The translations under genes and the position numbers were made by a program. Shown one piece after another: positions 46,999 to 59,540 of a stretch of 64,000 nt of DNA; position 1 is the first letter of the stretch, and the number at the start of each line of letters is the position of its first letter. This DNA comes from Blastomyces gilchristii SLH14081. Lineage: Eukaryota; Ascomycota; Eurotiomycetes; Onygenales; Ajellomycetaceae. Where the stretch lies: positions 2,857,186 to 2,921,185 of the forward strand of contig NW_003101680.1 in NCBI RefSeq assembly GCF_000003855.2. Reading direction: 5' to 3'. A model generated the notes under the pieces. That model made no database searches. It was not told where the DNA came from and was given only the letters and a program-made list of their open reading frames with translations.

Positions 46999-48604
46999 CC
47001 AGTTAACTCAGGAAATGAACTGGATTGGAATAGATTTCTTGATTGAAATGAGAATAATGCTTTAAAGAAAATGCCCTCTCAACTCTATAGACTATGTTCA
47101 CTTATTAAGAATCAATTTTCTTCATTAAATGTTGAGAAAATTGATCATGAGAAGATATCTCTCTGAAGAGAAAAGCTGGAATCTCTCATAGACTTACAAA
47201 TAAGTGAACTATCTAAAGAGAGAGAATATGAACAGCATTTGAAGAAGATCTCTACAATCAATATAAAAGACTCTATTCTGATTTACTCAGATGGCTCAAA
47301 AAATAAGAATTTGAATAGATTAGGTGCAGACAGTGCTTATACTGAAGATAATATCAATTTTATCTCAGATTTCTAGAATTTAGGCTGTGAATCTGAAGTC
47401 TTTGATGCTGAACTATTTGCAATAGTGAAAGCTTTCAAACTCATTGAAATAAAATCTTATAAAAGAGGAAATAGTTTGAAAGAGATATGGATATTCTCTG
47501 ATAGTCAAGCTGCTTTAAAAAGACTTAGAAATAGTCAGATTCATAATGATCAAATGAATCTTGACCTGACTTTAAACTCTGTTTTGAAAATTCAAAAGAG
47601 AAGAACATCTAAACTGATAATTCATCTGCATTGAGTTCCTGCTCATATGAATATTCATGACAATGAATTGGCTGATTCAGCTGCAAAAAAGAGTTCAGAA
47701 TTAAGCAGATCTATTCAAAAAACAGTGTCCTGGTCTTTCATAAAGAGAAAGAGAAAAGAATCTTGTTTAAACAAGTGAAATGAAAGCTGGCAGAAACAAA
47801 AGAAGAGCATACATTATTCAAGATTTGAGACAAAACCAAAGTGGAAATCTTGTTCAATTAAATGCAAAAAGAAAATATTCTCATTCATAATTCAGCTAAA
47901 ACTAGAACATGGTTATTTCAAATCCTATATACAAAGATTTGATGATAGATTTGATTCAACAGAGTGCTCATTCTGCAATACAAATGAGAATTCTGAGTAT
48001 ATTGTAATGCATTGTGCATTATACAATAGTCTCAGAGTCAAATTAAAGAAGAAGTATGATTTAAATCAATTAAATATGAGGTTCTTATTCTCAACTGAGA
48101 CAGGACTTTAATACTTAATAGACTTTCTATCAGAAACTCAAGCAGCTACAAGAAAATGGCTAAATTCAGAATTATCTGAATATGAAGAGGAGGAAATCAA
48201 TCAGATATAGTCTGTTAAAACAGCTATACACTCTCTTTTAATAATTTGTTTTGTTATAGTCTCTCTTTACTTTATCTTTTTCTTTATCTTTTCCTTTCAA
48301 TTTCTTTCTATCTATCTATTTAATATGTCTATCTTTGAGACTGTGTTCTTTTTCTCTTTTCTTTTGTCATGATATTGTCAAATGGTTTCAAAGTATCAAA
48401 AGATGTTAAAACACTGCAATTTGTAAACAGTTTTTGTATTCTGAGCTGGAATTTTCTGATTTTGCATATCTCAAATTGATGAATGTATAATAGTTAACTT
48501 TACAGACATAGAAAAAACGCTGAGAACTAAAGTTCTCAGGTGGATGTCATAGTCTCTGACTGCATACATCTATAATTGAAGAATAATAATAATAATAATA
48601 ATAA
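46999..48604 (+). pseudogene. LINE C, 5'-truncated (RNase H and 3' end)
   Basis: Begins abruptly after the RT region, then covers RNase H (IYSDGSK near 47282, FDAELFAIVKAF near 47402, FSDSQAALKRL near 47495), the C-terminal Cys/His finger, the 3' hairpin (48520-48540) and an (AAT)n tail. 5' truncation is typical of LINE insertions. Its RNase H reads YSDGSK where LINE A has YSDDSK, so parts of it are less mutated than LINE A. The left flank is G5 and the right flank is G6, so its target duplication cannot be recovered. Confidence 0.85.
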
Positions 48605-51600
48605 AAGCATGTGAATCAGTGTTGTGAATATCTGATAATATTATGAAATATCTTGATATTCTGTTCTGAGATACTATTATATAATAGAAAGTATTAGATT
48701 GATTACAGAGTGTCTGACAGAGAAACACTTCTCTTACAACATTTATTCCTAACTTTGATACTAAGATTCTAGAAGCAGATGATCAATCTTGAGAGAATTG
48801 AATAAAGATTAGTATACGTAAGAAGACATTAACTTTCAAACTCTTACAGACTCTTATAAGTGTAGATGAAGACCAGAGTTATGAAGATTTCTGTGTACAA
48901 CTTCAGACATTGAATGACTGTCTTATCAAGCTTAAGAGTATATAGAACAGTGATAGAAGATATTATACTTATACATCTATACTGAGAAATAACTCAGTTA
49001 CTTATACATCTGCACTGAAGAATAACAATGATGCAGATATTATGAATTGAGTAGACTTGAATATCTATATATAAACAAGAATCTCTGTCATCTGAACAGG
49101 CTTCTGAGTTTCTGGAATCACTTCTGAAGAAGTCACTGATTGATATCAATAAGAAGTATGTATTAACTGTAACTGATCAGAATACACTGCTTTCAACTGC
49201 TGATCAGTCTATGTATCTTCTTACTCAAAGAATGAATCAGTGTCTGTTCATATCAATCACATTATAGTGAAGAAAGATTCAGAAGATAACTATGAGAATA
49301 CTCTAATGAAACAGAGAAAAGATTAACTTCTGTTCAAATTTGTAAACAGAAGCTTGAAGAGATCAGATGATAATAATTTAAAGAGAAAATAATAATGAAT
49401 GTGATTCTTATATCTACTGTGATTGATAATATATATAATATTAAAGTCATAGTAGACAGTGATCTATGTTACTATGTAATGATAAAATCTTCAGTTGTAA
49501 GATATTATAATCTTCAGTGTATTCTCTTATCAAAACTCTGACTTCTTACAGAATTTGATGATTCAAAAGATATTTACATCTGTTATATAGTGAAACTAAA
49601 CATAGATGTTAAAGAACATCAATATAAAGATATCTATATATATGAAGTTGATAATCTTGATTATAATCTTATATTAGAACTTATCTGACTATCTGAATAA
49701 GATATCTTATTAAATGCTTAAAACAGAAGCTTAATATTCTCTAACAAAGATAGAATCTAAAAGATGATATTTATAAGACTATGAATCTTACACAGATCTC
49801 TGTCAACACTTATAAAATACTCTGAAAAAGAAGTTATCATTAAAACTGCTGATAAAATCACTGATAGCAGAATTATATATCAATCTATTTCATCAGTCTG
49901 ACTGATATCAAAAAAACTCTAGAAAAGTTATTCTGTGTTATAATAACAGATTCTTGTATGAAACTTTCTTAATAATATCATGAATATCTAGATATCTTCT
50001 GATAAGATAATAATGTTACAAATCTATCTTTCTTATGAGATTCAGAAGTGAATCACAGTATTAAGTTAGAAAAGAAAAATGATGAGAACTCTGAATTATC
50101 ATGAGACTCTCTTTATAATATATTCTGAGATAAACTTCTTCTTCTTTGAAGGACACTTAACAATCTGTTGAATAAAGAATTCATATATATTAGTAACCCT
50201 TTCACTGCAGCCTCTATTCTCTTTGCAAAGAAATCAGATGAAGAACTCTGATTCTGTATGAATTATTGAGAATTGAATAGATTAATAAAGAAGAGCTGTT
50301 ATTCTTTATCTCTTATTAATGAAACTCTAGCTCATATTGAACAAGCTCAATAATTTACAAAGTTACATATTATTACTATATTTCATAAGATTCATATCAC
50401 TGAAGAAGATAAGTGACTTACAGTATTCTGAACATAATATAATCTCTTTGAATAAGTAGTCACACTCTTTGAACTAGTTAATACTCTCAGTATATTTCAG
50501 AAGTATATCAACTGAGCACTCTGAAATTTTCTTAATGAATTCATATCTGTATATCTTGATAACATTCTCATCTTCACTGATGAGTTCAGAAAAGAATATC
50601 AAGAATATGTATAAAAGATATTACAATGACTACAGAAAGCAGAACTATCAATAGATATAAATAAGTATAATTTTGAGATTAAAAGTACAAAATATCTAGA
50701 CATTATTATAGAAGCTGATAAGAGAATCTGAATGAATTCTGAGAAGATCTCTGCTATTCTTGAATAAGAGGTCTCACACACTGTGAAAGAGGTATAAAGC
50801 TTCATCAGATTTACTAACTTCTATCAGTAATTTATACAAAACTTCTCAGATATTATAAGATTACTTACAGAACTTACTAAGAAGAACTCAGTATTTCAAT
50901 GATCAGTGAATACTGAAGCTGCATTTATACAGATAAAGAAGATATTTATTAATATCTCTCTACTGATAATATTTGATTCTGATTATAAGATAGTTATTAA
51001 TGCTGATTTCTCTGACTATATTACAGAAGAAGCTATATTATAATATAATAATGAAGATATCTTATAATTATGCTTCTTTATATCTAAGAAACTGAGTTCT
51101 GCTGAATACAATTATAAGATCTATGATAAGAAACTTCTTGCGATTATATACTATCTAGATAAATGAGACTCTGAACTCTGAAGTATCTCTGAATTTAAGA
51201 TAATCACAGATCATAAGAATCTTAAATACTTTATAACTATCTATAAACTCACTGAATGATAATTGCAATGATCTGAGTTTCTAAGCTACTTTCATTTTAT
51301 AATATACTATCACCTCAGCAGTCAGAACTTGATAGCAGATACACTCTTATAATGAGAACAAGATATGCTGTTTAATGTAATAGATATACACTGAATAAAT
51401 TGAGAATATCAGCTCTTGAATCTGAAGATATTAGTTGATTACAATGAGATCACTTATAACACTATATATACTTCTTCAATTAGAATACTCTCTCTTCAAA
51501 CTGATACTAATATCTTCACTTCTCTCACACTAAATAAACTGTGATATACAGCAGCTCAGGCTGATACACTTCTTCAAACTCTCACTGAAGCAGTATAATA

Positions 51601-53232
51601 AGAAGCATCTCAATTTTCTTCAGAATTACACATAAGAACTGATATCTCAGAATATTCAATAGATGACAGTAATGCTCTGTAATTTTGTAAATGATGTTAA
51701 GTCTCTTACTTCAAACTCTTATACACTTAGATAATACAAGAGATATATAACTTATATATAACTGACTATTCAGGCTATGAATAACTGTATAGAATGATCT
51801 TCTGAGAGTTTTACTGATCTGAGATATTAAATAGTATCAGATATCTCATCTGAAACTATGATCACTGTTCTTCTATTATCTCATGAAAGAACTGTAGAAA
51901 AGATCTACTGAAATCACTTAATATCTCTGATAGAATCTGATAAGATGTAGTAATTAACTTTACTATTAATTTATCTGAGAGTAGAGATTGTAAGAATATT
52001 CTGATTATTATTAACTGACTAAGTAAAGATATAATATTGAAATCTTGTAATAAGATGAATACTGAACAAGTCACTGAAGCCTTCTTACAGAGTTCATTTT
52101 ATCAGATATATATATTACTGACATCTATTGTATCAGACTGAGACTATTAATTCATAAGTACTCTCTGAATAAGAATCTATTAAGTTCTTAAGATTATATA
52201 TTATTTATTAACTATCTATCACTCTGAGACTGATAATGTATCAGAATGAATAATTCAGACTGTGAAGAATTATCTTTATAAGTTCTATAATTACTTATAA
52301 GATAATTGATATAATCTTCTTCTATATACAGAGATCACTATCAATGATTGAGATGTTATTTTAATAGATGTAAGTCTGTTCTTTCTTATATACAGATATT
52401 ATATGAAAGTGTTGAATCTTTTAGAGACTACACAGTTTACACTGAACCTCTACAGTCTGATTCAGATTGCTGATAATATAGTAATAAAGCTCTGAGATGT
52501 CTATGACTGAGCAGAAGTTTTCATGATAAGTGTTAAATAAGATTAAGAGAATCAAGTCAATATCTGATAAGATTTCACAGAACAGTATAAGATAGAAGAT
52601 CTTATACAATTAAATCTCAAGAATATATAAATTATACACTTATTTCATACATTGAATTATTATCATGTGAAATACACAGTCATAGAAGTTCTAGACAGCT
52701 ATAACTATTATCTTGATACTCTGTCAGAGATTCATGATATGTTTTATACAAGTCTACTCTGTTATATTGTCACTGACTCATTCTCTTTATAACTGACTTC
52801 TGACTGAGAGCTGTCAGAAATCATAGAAGAAGATAATGAACTTGAGTGAGAAATTGAAGATAGTCTCAATAAGAGACTCTGCAGCTGTGACTGATAATAT
52901 CTTGTGAAATAGATCAGCTATAATTATCTGATCTGAACTCTGAGTTCTGTGTTATCTGAGATCACAGCCCTTGATCAATGAGAAGAAGGGGGCTAATGTG
53001 GCAGGCTGTGCTCAGTCATTCATAAGACTATTCTGTTACACTTCACAGATTTCTACTGCTTCAATTCTCGCTCATTCTTGATTGCTGATTCTCAGCTACT
53101 ATAAACATGTATAAATATTCACTTTGATTACTGATTCTCATACTTTCTCTTTCTTTTCCTTCTTTAACATTTTTCTTTTTGTTATATAAGACCTATATAT
53201 TATACTGATCTATTCAGCGTAGGCCTCTTACA
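48605..53232 (+). pseudogene. Gypsy G6, 5'-truncated, with 3' LTR
   Basis: Plus-strand chromovirus colinear with G4 from gag (about 24100) to the 3' LTR. The gag knuckle region is near 49160. The RT box is YLDN (about 50549-50560). RNase H, integrase and a chromodomain (about 52810-52930) follow. The purine tract agaagaaggggg precedes the LTR. The 5' LTR and first part of gag are missing where LINE C abuts. Confidence 0.82.
52997..53232 (+). repeat. 3' LTR of G6 (236 bp, internally deleted)
   Basis: Starts tgtggcaggctgtgctc and ends gtaggcctcttaca. It is about 70 bp shorter than the G4 LTRs, with loss in the middle. Confidence 0.88.
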
Positions 53233-54717
53233 TTATCTGATCTCTTCAAGCTTCTGTTTGCAAATTTGAACAGAAGCTAATCTTTTCCCTGTTTCATTAG
53301 AGTGTTATTATAGTTATCTTCTAAATCTTTCTTCACTATAATATGATTGACACAGACAGGCGCTGATTCATTCTTTGATTTCTTTGAGTGAGAAGGCACT
53401 GATCTTTCTCTTAAGTGAGAAGGTATATAGATTAATTAGTAGTTGAAAGTAATGTGTTTTAATCAGTTATAGTTAATACATACTTCATATTAATGTTGAT
53501 CAGTGACTTCTTCAGAAGTGATCTCAGAGACTCAGAAGTCTATTTGAATAATGAAAACTCTTGCTTATATATAGACATTTGAATCTATTCAGTTCATAAC
53601 ATCTGTATTATTACTGTTACTTTTCTTTGATACAGATGTATAAGTAACTGAGATATAACATCTTCTATTACTGTTCTGTATACACTTAAGCTTGATAAGA
53701 CAGTCATTCAATGTCTGAAGCTATGTGCACTAGCCTTTATAAGTTGAGTCTTTATTTATACTTATAAGAGTCTGTAAGAGTTTAAAAGTCAATATCTTCT
53801 TGAGCATGTTAATATTGATTCAATTCTCTTAAGATTGATTATCTGCTTCTAAGATCTGAGTGTTAAAGTCAGAGATGAATGTTATAAGAGAAGTATTTCT
53901 CTATCAGACACTTTATAATCAATCTAATACTTTTTGTTATACAGTAGTATCTTAGAACAGAATATTAAAATGTTTGATAATATTATCAGATATTTACAAC
54001 ACAGATTCACATGCTTTCATTCATGAATGAAATTTCTATTTCACATAATTCTTCAATTATTCATTAATATATTAATCTTGATTAATTAGTGAACTGATGA
54101 TATCTTCATCTACACTTAGTTTTACAAGCATTTTCATTCTTCATGATAAGTAGAGAGTGAGATTGAAAGTATTGAAATATATAAAAGCATCTAAGTGTTT
54201 CTTCAGTACTTTTGTATTTAATTCTGTAGATGTTGAAGTTATGTAAGTTCTCTGTTGAATTAATTATTAAATTTCCTTGCATTGAAGTTGTTAAGTTATA
54301 TGCATATCTACTATCTATTACTGTTGTAATTTCAACATTGTTTAAAGTCACTGTGATATTACTTCTATACTTGCATTTGAGAGTTCTCTCATATTATCAT
54401 TAGACATGATTATATTATTTATCAGAGGTGTGATATCTGTGAAATCTGAAGAAGTGTAATTATATGAATATCTTATATATCTGAAATGTCAGAACTCTCA
54501 GATCTTTCACTGACATTCTCTTATAAGTTCTTATTACAGAGTCAGAGTAACTAATAAGCAAGCTTCTATCTGAGAACTCAGTGTCTGCTTATCTATTTTT
54601 CTATTCTTACATATTGTTACATGTTCAGATATCTTCTCAATGAGTAATCATTTCTAATGAGAAGATAATGAGTGTGAATAATCATTTCTAATAAGAAGAC
54701 AATGAATATTTTTCAAG
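53233..54717 (-). pseudogene. G5 gag region
   Basis: Minus-strand gag and leader colinear with G1/G3, ending at the leader word next to the 5' LTR. A diverged copy of the tgagaagg(c/a)actgatctttctct repeat occurs near 53390-53420, with the G1 tandem reduced to about one unit. Confidence 0.75.
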
Positions 54718-55009
54718 TGTAAGAGGCCTACACTGAATAGATTGATATAATATTGATAGGTCTTATATAACAAAGTAAAAAATGTTAAAGAAGAAAAGAA
54801 AAGAGAAAGTGTGAGAATCAGTGATCGAAGTGAATATTTATACATGTATGTGGTGGTGTACGCGGTGGAGCTTCGGGGCGGGAGAATTTATACGCGTTCG
54901 TAGCGGCCGAGGATCGGCGATTGAGAATGGCCGAGAATCGGAGCTTCTCGCGGAATCTATGAAGTGTAATGGAGTAGTCTATATGATTGATCAGGCGCAG
55001 CCCGTCACA
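54718..55009 (-). repeat. 5' LTR of G5 (292 bp), weakly mutated
   Basis: Retains long CpG-containing stretches (cggggcggga, ttcgtagcggccg, ggatcggcg) that its partner LTR at 44128 has partly lost. The plus-strand reading frame 54821-55066 across it exists only because this copy is less damaged, and is not a gene. Confidence 0.92.
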
Positions 55010-58000
55010 GCAGTTGTAAGAAAGTATAAACTGTTAAAATCTGAAAAGCAGAGTGAGCTATATTGAAATCCTAGTCAAGATATCTCAAATGAAATACTTG
55101 AGAATAAGAGTGAAGCTTATTACATCTATTATTCTAATAAGTGTTAGAGATAATATTTCAAAGAGAAAGTCTTCTGAGTGTTTCAAATCTTGATAAAATA
55201 AGAATATTACATCTAAAAGAAAACAATCAGCTACTATTAGAAGAGATTGAAAGAATGATGTAATATCTGATAAAGAGTTTAAAGCTGTCAGAAATAAATA
55301 TTTTTCAGATATTAAAAGAACTAAAACAGACTGCTAGAATAAATTTCTTAAAGAAGCATAAGAAAAGAAAGTTTTTAATACTTTTAACTACACTAAAACA
55401 AGAAGTGTAGTAAAACTTTCAATCTTAGAATATGAGTTTCAGAATAAATTATATACAGTAAATTCTTTTAAAAAAAAATGTCAAGCTTTTATAAGATATC
55501 TCTTTCAAAACTTATCAGATTCAGATTCAGAGAAAGAGAATATATTACTTTACAACTATATTAATGAAAATGACTGAGAATGATCTGAGCTTATGTAAGA
55601 TGAATTAGAGTTAGCTATCTTCTCAAGTTCAGTTAAATCTGCTACAAGGTCTCATTCAATTAATTACTTAATCATTTAAATACATACTTCTACTTATAAA
55701 ATGAATATTTTAAGCTCTTTTTCAATCTCTTGAAAAATAAATATTATTCTGAATGCTGAAGAGAAGCTACTGAAGTGATTCTTGTAAAATCTAATAGAAA
55801 AAATTCAATTTCTAAGTTATATGGAGTAATATCTCTATTGAACTATCTAGACAAGATTTTAGAAAAGATAATAGCTACTTAACTATCTTTTATAATCTCT
55901 ATTAATAATTCTCTTCTATTCAGTGAATAAATGTGAGATAGAAAATAATACTCTGCAATTAACACTGTTCTCTCAGTTATTTATAATATTTAAATTGTAA
56001 AGTGTGAAGATCTGATCTCAACTGCAGTTTTTATTAATATAAAAGAAGTATTTCATCATATTTTAAAGTCAAAGTTAATTCAGACTTTGAAGATATTAAA
56101 ACTGTCACTTTCTTTAATAAAATAAGTTAACTGTTTTATATCTAAAAGAATGATACAACTATTCTTTGATAAAATGAAATAAGATAAGACTGAGATAAAA
56201 ATAGAAGTACTGTAAGAATTCTCAATCTTACTTATTTTATTTATAATATATAATGTATATCTATTCAAGAATAGAGATATGAAAATAGTGTAATCTTCAA
56301 GTTATATGAATAATATTTATCTAGTCTACAGCTTAAAAACAATCAAAGAGAATTTTAAAGTGATTTAAAAAGCAGTAAAGAAAATCTTTGTTAAAGCAGA
56401 TATCAATTAAATTTAATTTAATATGAATAAAACTGAGTTAAGTCATTTCTTTTCTAGATTCAATGAGAAAGAACTATATCTAACTCTTCTAAATAGAGAG
56501 ATTAAACCCAGTTTAAATATCAAATAATTAGAAGTATGATTAAACTCTAAGTTGAATTTCAAATATTATATTCAACAAAGAACTATTAAGATAGAAAGAC
56601 TATTAAATAGTATAATCAGACTATCAAATACAGAGAGAGATCTGTTCTATCAGACTATGAAACAGTTATATATAGTCTGTATTATCTCAGTAGCTGATTA
56701 TGAAGTTCAAGTTTAATGAAATAATTAAGAAAATTTCACTGAACTCTTTCAAAGTTAGTAAAATAGAGCTTTGAGAAGAATTCTGAAAGCATTCAAATTA
56801 TCTTCTATTAAAGTAATGAAAATTGAAGCTTCAATTTCTTCTTCTGCTATTAGATTTGAAAAGGCCTGTGTGAACTATACTCTGAGAGTTATAAAGAGAA
56901 GCTCAAATCATATAATCAGAGAAAGAGTCTCTTCTTTATTTTCATCAATTAACTCTGAAAATGAACTGGATTGAAATAGATTTCTTAATTGAAATGAAAA
57001 TAATTCTTCAAAGAAAATGCCTTCTCAACTGTACAGACTATACTTACTGATTAAAAATCAATTTTCTTCTTTAAATGTTGAAAAAGTTGATTATGAGAAG
57101 ATATCTCTCTGAAGAGAAAAGCCTGAATCTCTTATAGACTTGTAAATAAGTGAACTATCTAAGAAGAAAGAATATAAACAGCATTTGAAGAGAATTTCTA
57201 TAATCAATATAGAAGACTCTATTCTGATTTATTCAGATAACTTCAAAAATGAGAATTTGAATAGATTAGACACAGGCATTGCTTATACTGAAGATAATAT
57301 TAATTTTATCTCAGATTTCTGAAATTTAGACTGTGAATCTAAAGTCTTTGATGCTGAAGTATTTGTAATAGTGAAAGCTTTCAAACTCATTGAAATAAAA
57401 TCTTATAAAAGAGAAAATAGTTTGAAAGTGACATGAATATTCTCTGATAGTCAAGCTGCTTTAAAAAGACTTAGAAATAGTCAGATTTATAATGATTAAA
57501 TGAATCTTGAACTGATCTTACACTCTGTTTTGAAAATTCAAAAGAGAAGAATATCAAAGCTGATAATTCATCTACACTAAGTTCCTGCTCATATGAATAT
57601 TCATAACAATGAATTGACTGATTCAGCTGTAAAAAAAAGTTCAGAATTAAGCAGATCTATTCAAAAAATTATATTCTGATCTTTTATAAAGAGAAAGATA
57701 AAGAAATCTTATTTAGACTAGTGAAATGAAAGCTGACAGAAATAAAAGAAGAGTATACATTATTTAAGATTTGAAACAAAATCTAAGTGAAAATCTTGTT
57801 TAATTAAATATAACAAGAAAATATTCTTATCTATCATACAGCTGAGACTAGAACATGACTATTTTAATCTTATATACAAGATTTAATGATAGATTTGATT
57901 TAATAAAATGCTTATTCTGCAATATAAATGAAAATTCTGAATATATTATAATACACTGTGCATTATATAACAGTTTCAGAGTCAGATTGAAAGAGAAGTA

Positions 58001-58523
58001 TAATCTAAATCAATTAAATATAAAATTCTTATTCTCAACTGAGATAGAAATTAAATACTTAATAGACTTTCTATCAGAAACTTAAGCAGCTACAAGAAAA
58101 TGACTAAATTCAGAAATATCTGAATATGAAGAGAAGAAAATTGATCAAATATAGTCTGTTAAAACAGCTATACACTATCTTTTAATAATTTGTTTTATTA
58201 CAGTCTCTCTTTACTTTACTTTTTCCTTTCTATTCTTTTTTATCTATCTATTTAATATGTCTATCTTTAAGACTGTGTTCTCTTTTCTTTTGTCATGATA
58301 TTGTCAAATGATTTCAAAGTATCAGAAGGTGTTAAAATACTGCAATTTGTAAATAGTTTTTGTATTCTAAGCTGAAATTTTCTGATTTTGCATATCTGAA
58401 TTTGTGAAATGTATAATAGTTGACTTTATAGATATAGGAAAAACTCTGAGAACTAAAAGTTCTCAGATAGATGTCATGGTCTCAGACTGCATACATCTAT
58501 AATTGAAGAATAATAATAATAAT
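55010..58523 (+). pseudogene. LINE B, third piece: ORF2 RT, RNase H and 3' end
   Basis: Resumes ORF2 exactly after the gcagt duplication. The RT runs to about 56990; its box reads YMNN (about 56302-56313), both Asp codons changed. RNase H spans about 57215-57700. The C-terminal finger CLFCNINENSEYIIIHC lies within 57855-58085. The 3' hairpin is at 58447-58467 and the (AAT)n tail ends at 58523. Damage is heavier than in LINE A and LINE C, consistent with an older insertion. Confidence 0.85.
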
Positions 58524-59270
58524 GCAGTTTTGATTGATATAAAAGATGTATTTAATTATGTTTTAAAGTCTATGTTGATTCAAACTTTGAAGATATTAAA
58601 ACTGTTACTTTCTCTAATAAAATTAGTTAACTGTTTTATATCTAAAAGAATTATACAAATATTCTTCAATGTAATGAAATAAGATAAGACTCAGATAGAA
58701 ATAGAAGTACTGTAAGAATGTTTAATCTTATCAGTTTTATTTGTAATATATACTTCATATCTATTCAAGAATAGAGAGATGAAAATAGTGAGATTTTCAA
58801 GTTATATAGATAATATTAATCCAGTCTACAGTTTAAAAACAATCACAGAGAATTTGAAAGTGATTGAAAAAGTAGTAAAGAAAATCTTTGTTCAAGTAGA
58901 TATCAATCTAATTTAATTTAATATGAATAAAACTAAGTTAATTTACTTTTTTCTCAGATTTAATGAGAAAGAACTAAGTCTAACTCTTTTAAATAAAGAG
59001 ATTAAACTCAGTTTGAATATTAAATAGCTAGAAGTATGATTAAACTTCAAGTTGAATTTTAAATATTATATTTAATAAAGAATTATCAAGACAGAGAGAC
59101 TACTGAATAGTATAATCAGATTATCAAATACTGAGAGAGATCTATTATTAAAGTAATGAAAATAAAAGCTTTAATTTCATCTTCTATTATTTGATTTAAA
59201 GAGATCTGTATGAACTATACTCTGAGAGTTATGAAAATAAGCTTAAATTATATAATCAAAGAAAGAGTCT
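58524..59270 (+). pseudogene. LINE E, RT fragment
   Basis: RT sequence beginning AVLIDIKDVF, directly after the LINE B tail. The catalytic box reads YIDN (about 58795-58806). A deletion near 59148 removes part of the region before the thumb. It is interrupted at 59271 by gypsy G7. Probably the right part of the LINE whose left part is 9865-10286. Confidence 0.72.
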
Positions 59271-59540
59271 TGTAAGAGGCCTACACTGAATAGATTGATA
59301 TAATATATAGATCTTATATAACAAAGTGAAAAATGTTAGAGAAGGAAACAAAGAGAAAGTGCAGGAATCAGTGATTGAAGTGAATATTTATATGTGTACA
59401 CAGTGAAGCTTCAGAGCAGAAGAATAGAAATTTCATGAGTTTTTTGACTGAGAATTGATGACTGAGAATCAGAGCTTTTGACGGAATCTGTGAAGTGTAA
59501 TGAAATAGTCTATATAATTGATCAGGCGCAGCTCATCACA
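59271..59540 (-). repeat. 3' LTR of gypsy G7 (270 bp)
   Basis: Begins tgtaagaggcctacactg, ends gcagctcatcaca, with an internal loss relative to the 305-310 bp forms. Followed by the chromodomain side of a gypsy interior, so a full element lay here. Confidence 0.88.

Larger units (their letters stand above)
44128..55009 (-). mobile_element. Ty3/gypsy retrotransposon G5 with internal rearrangement
   Basis: Two 292-bp LTRs (44128-44419, 54718-55009) and a perfect gcagt duplication (44123-44127, 55010-55014) in LINE B ORF2. The interior is minus-strand gypsy at 44420-46998 and 53233-54717. Between them lie LINE C and plus-strand gypsy G6, and about 1 kb of G5 (roughly the segment equivalent to 14092-15137 of G1) is missing, so a deletion accompanied the later insertions. 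Confidence 0.88.

Noticed and set aside
54821..55066. Small gene at the right end of G5
   Set aside because: The frame spans an LTR and runs into LINE; it is open only because this LTR is less mutated.
10391..59540. The repeated 300-bp unit starting tgtaagaggcc taken as a MITE
   Set aside because: It has TG...CA ends, 5-bp duplications, and flanks gypsy interiors as matched pairs of equal length. It is the LTR of the gypsy family.
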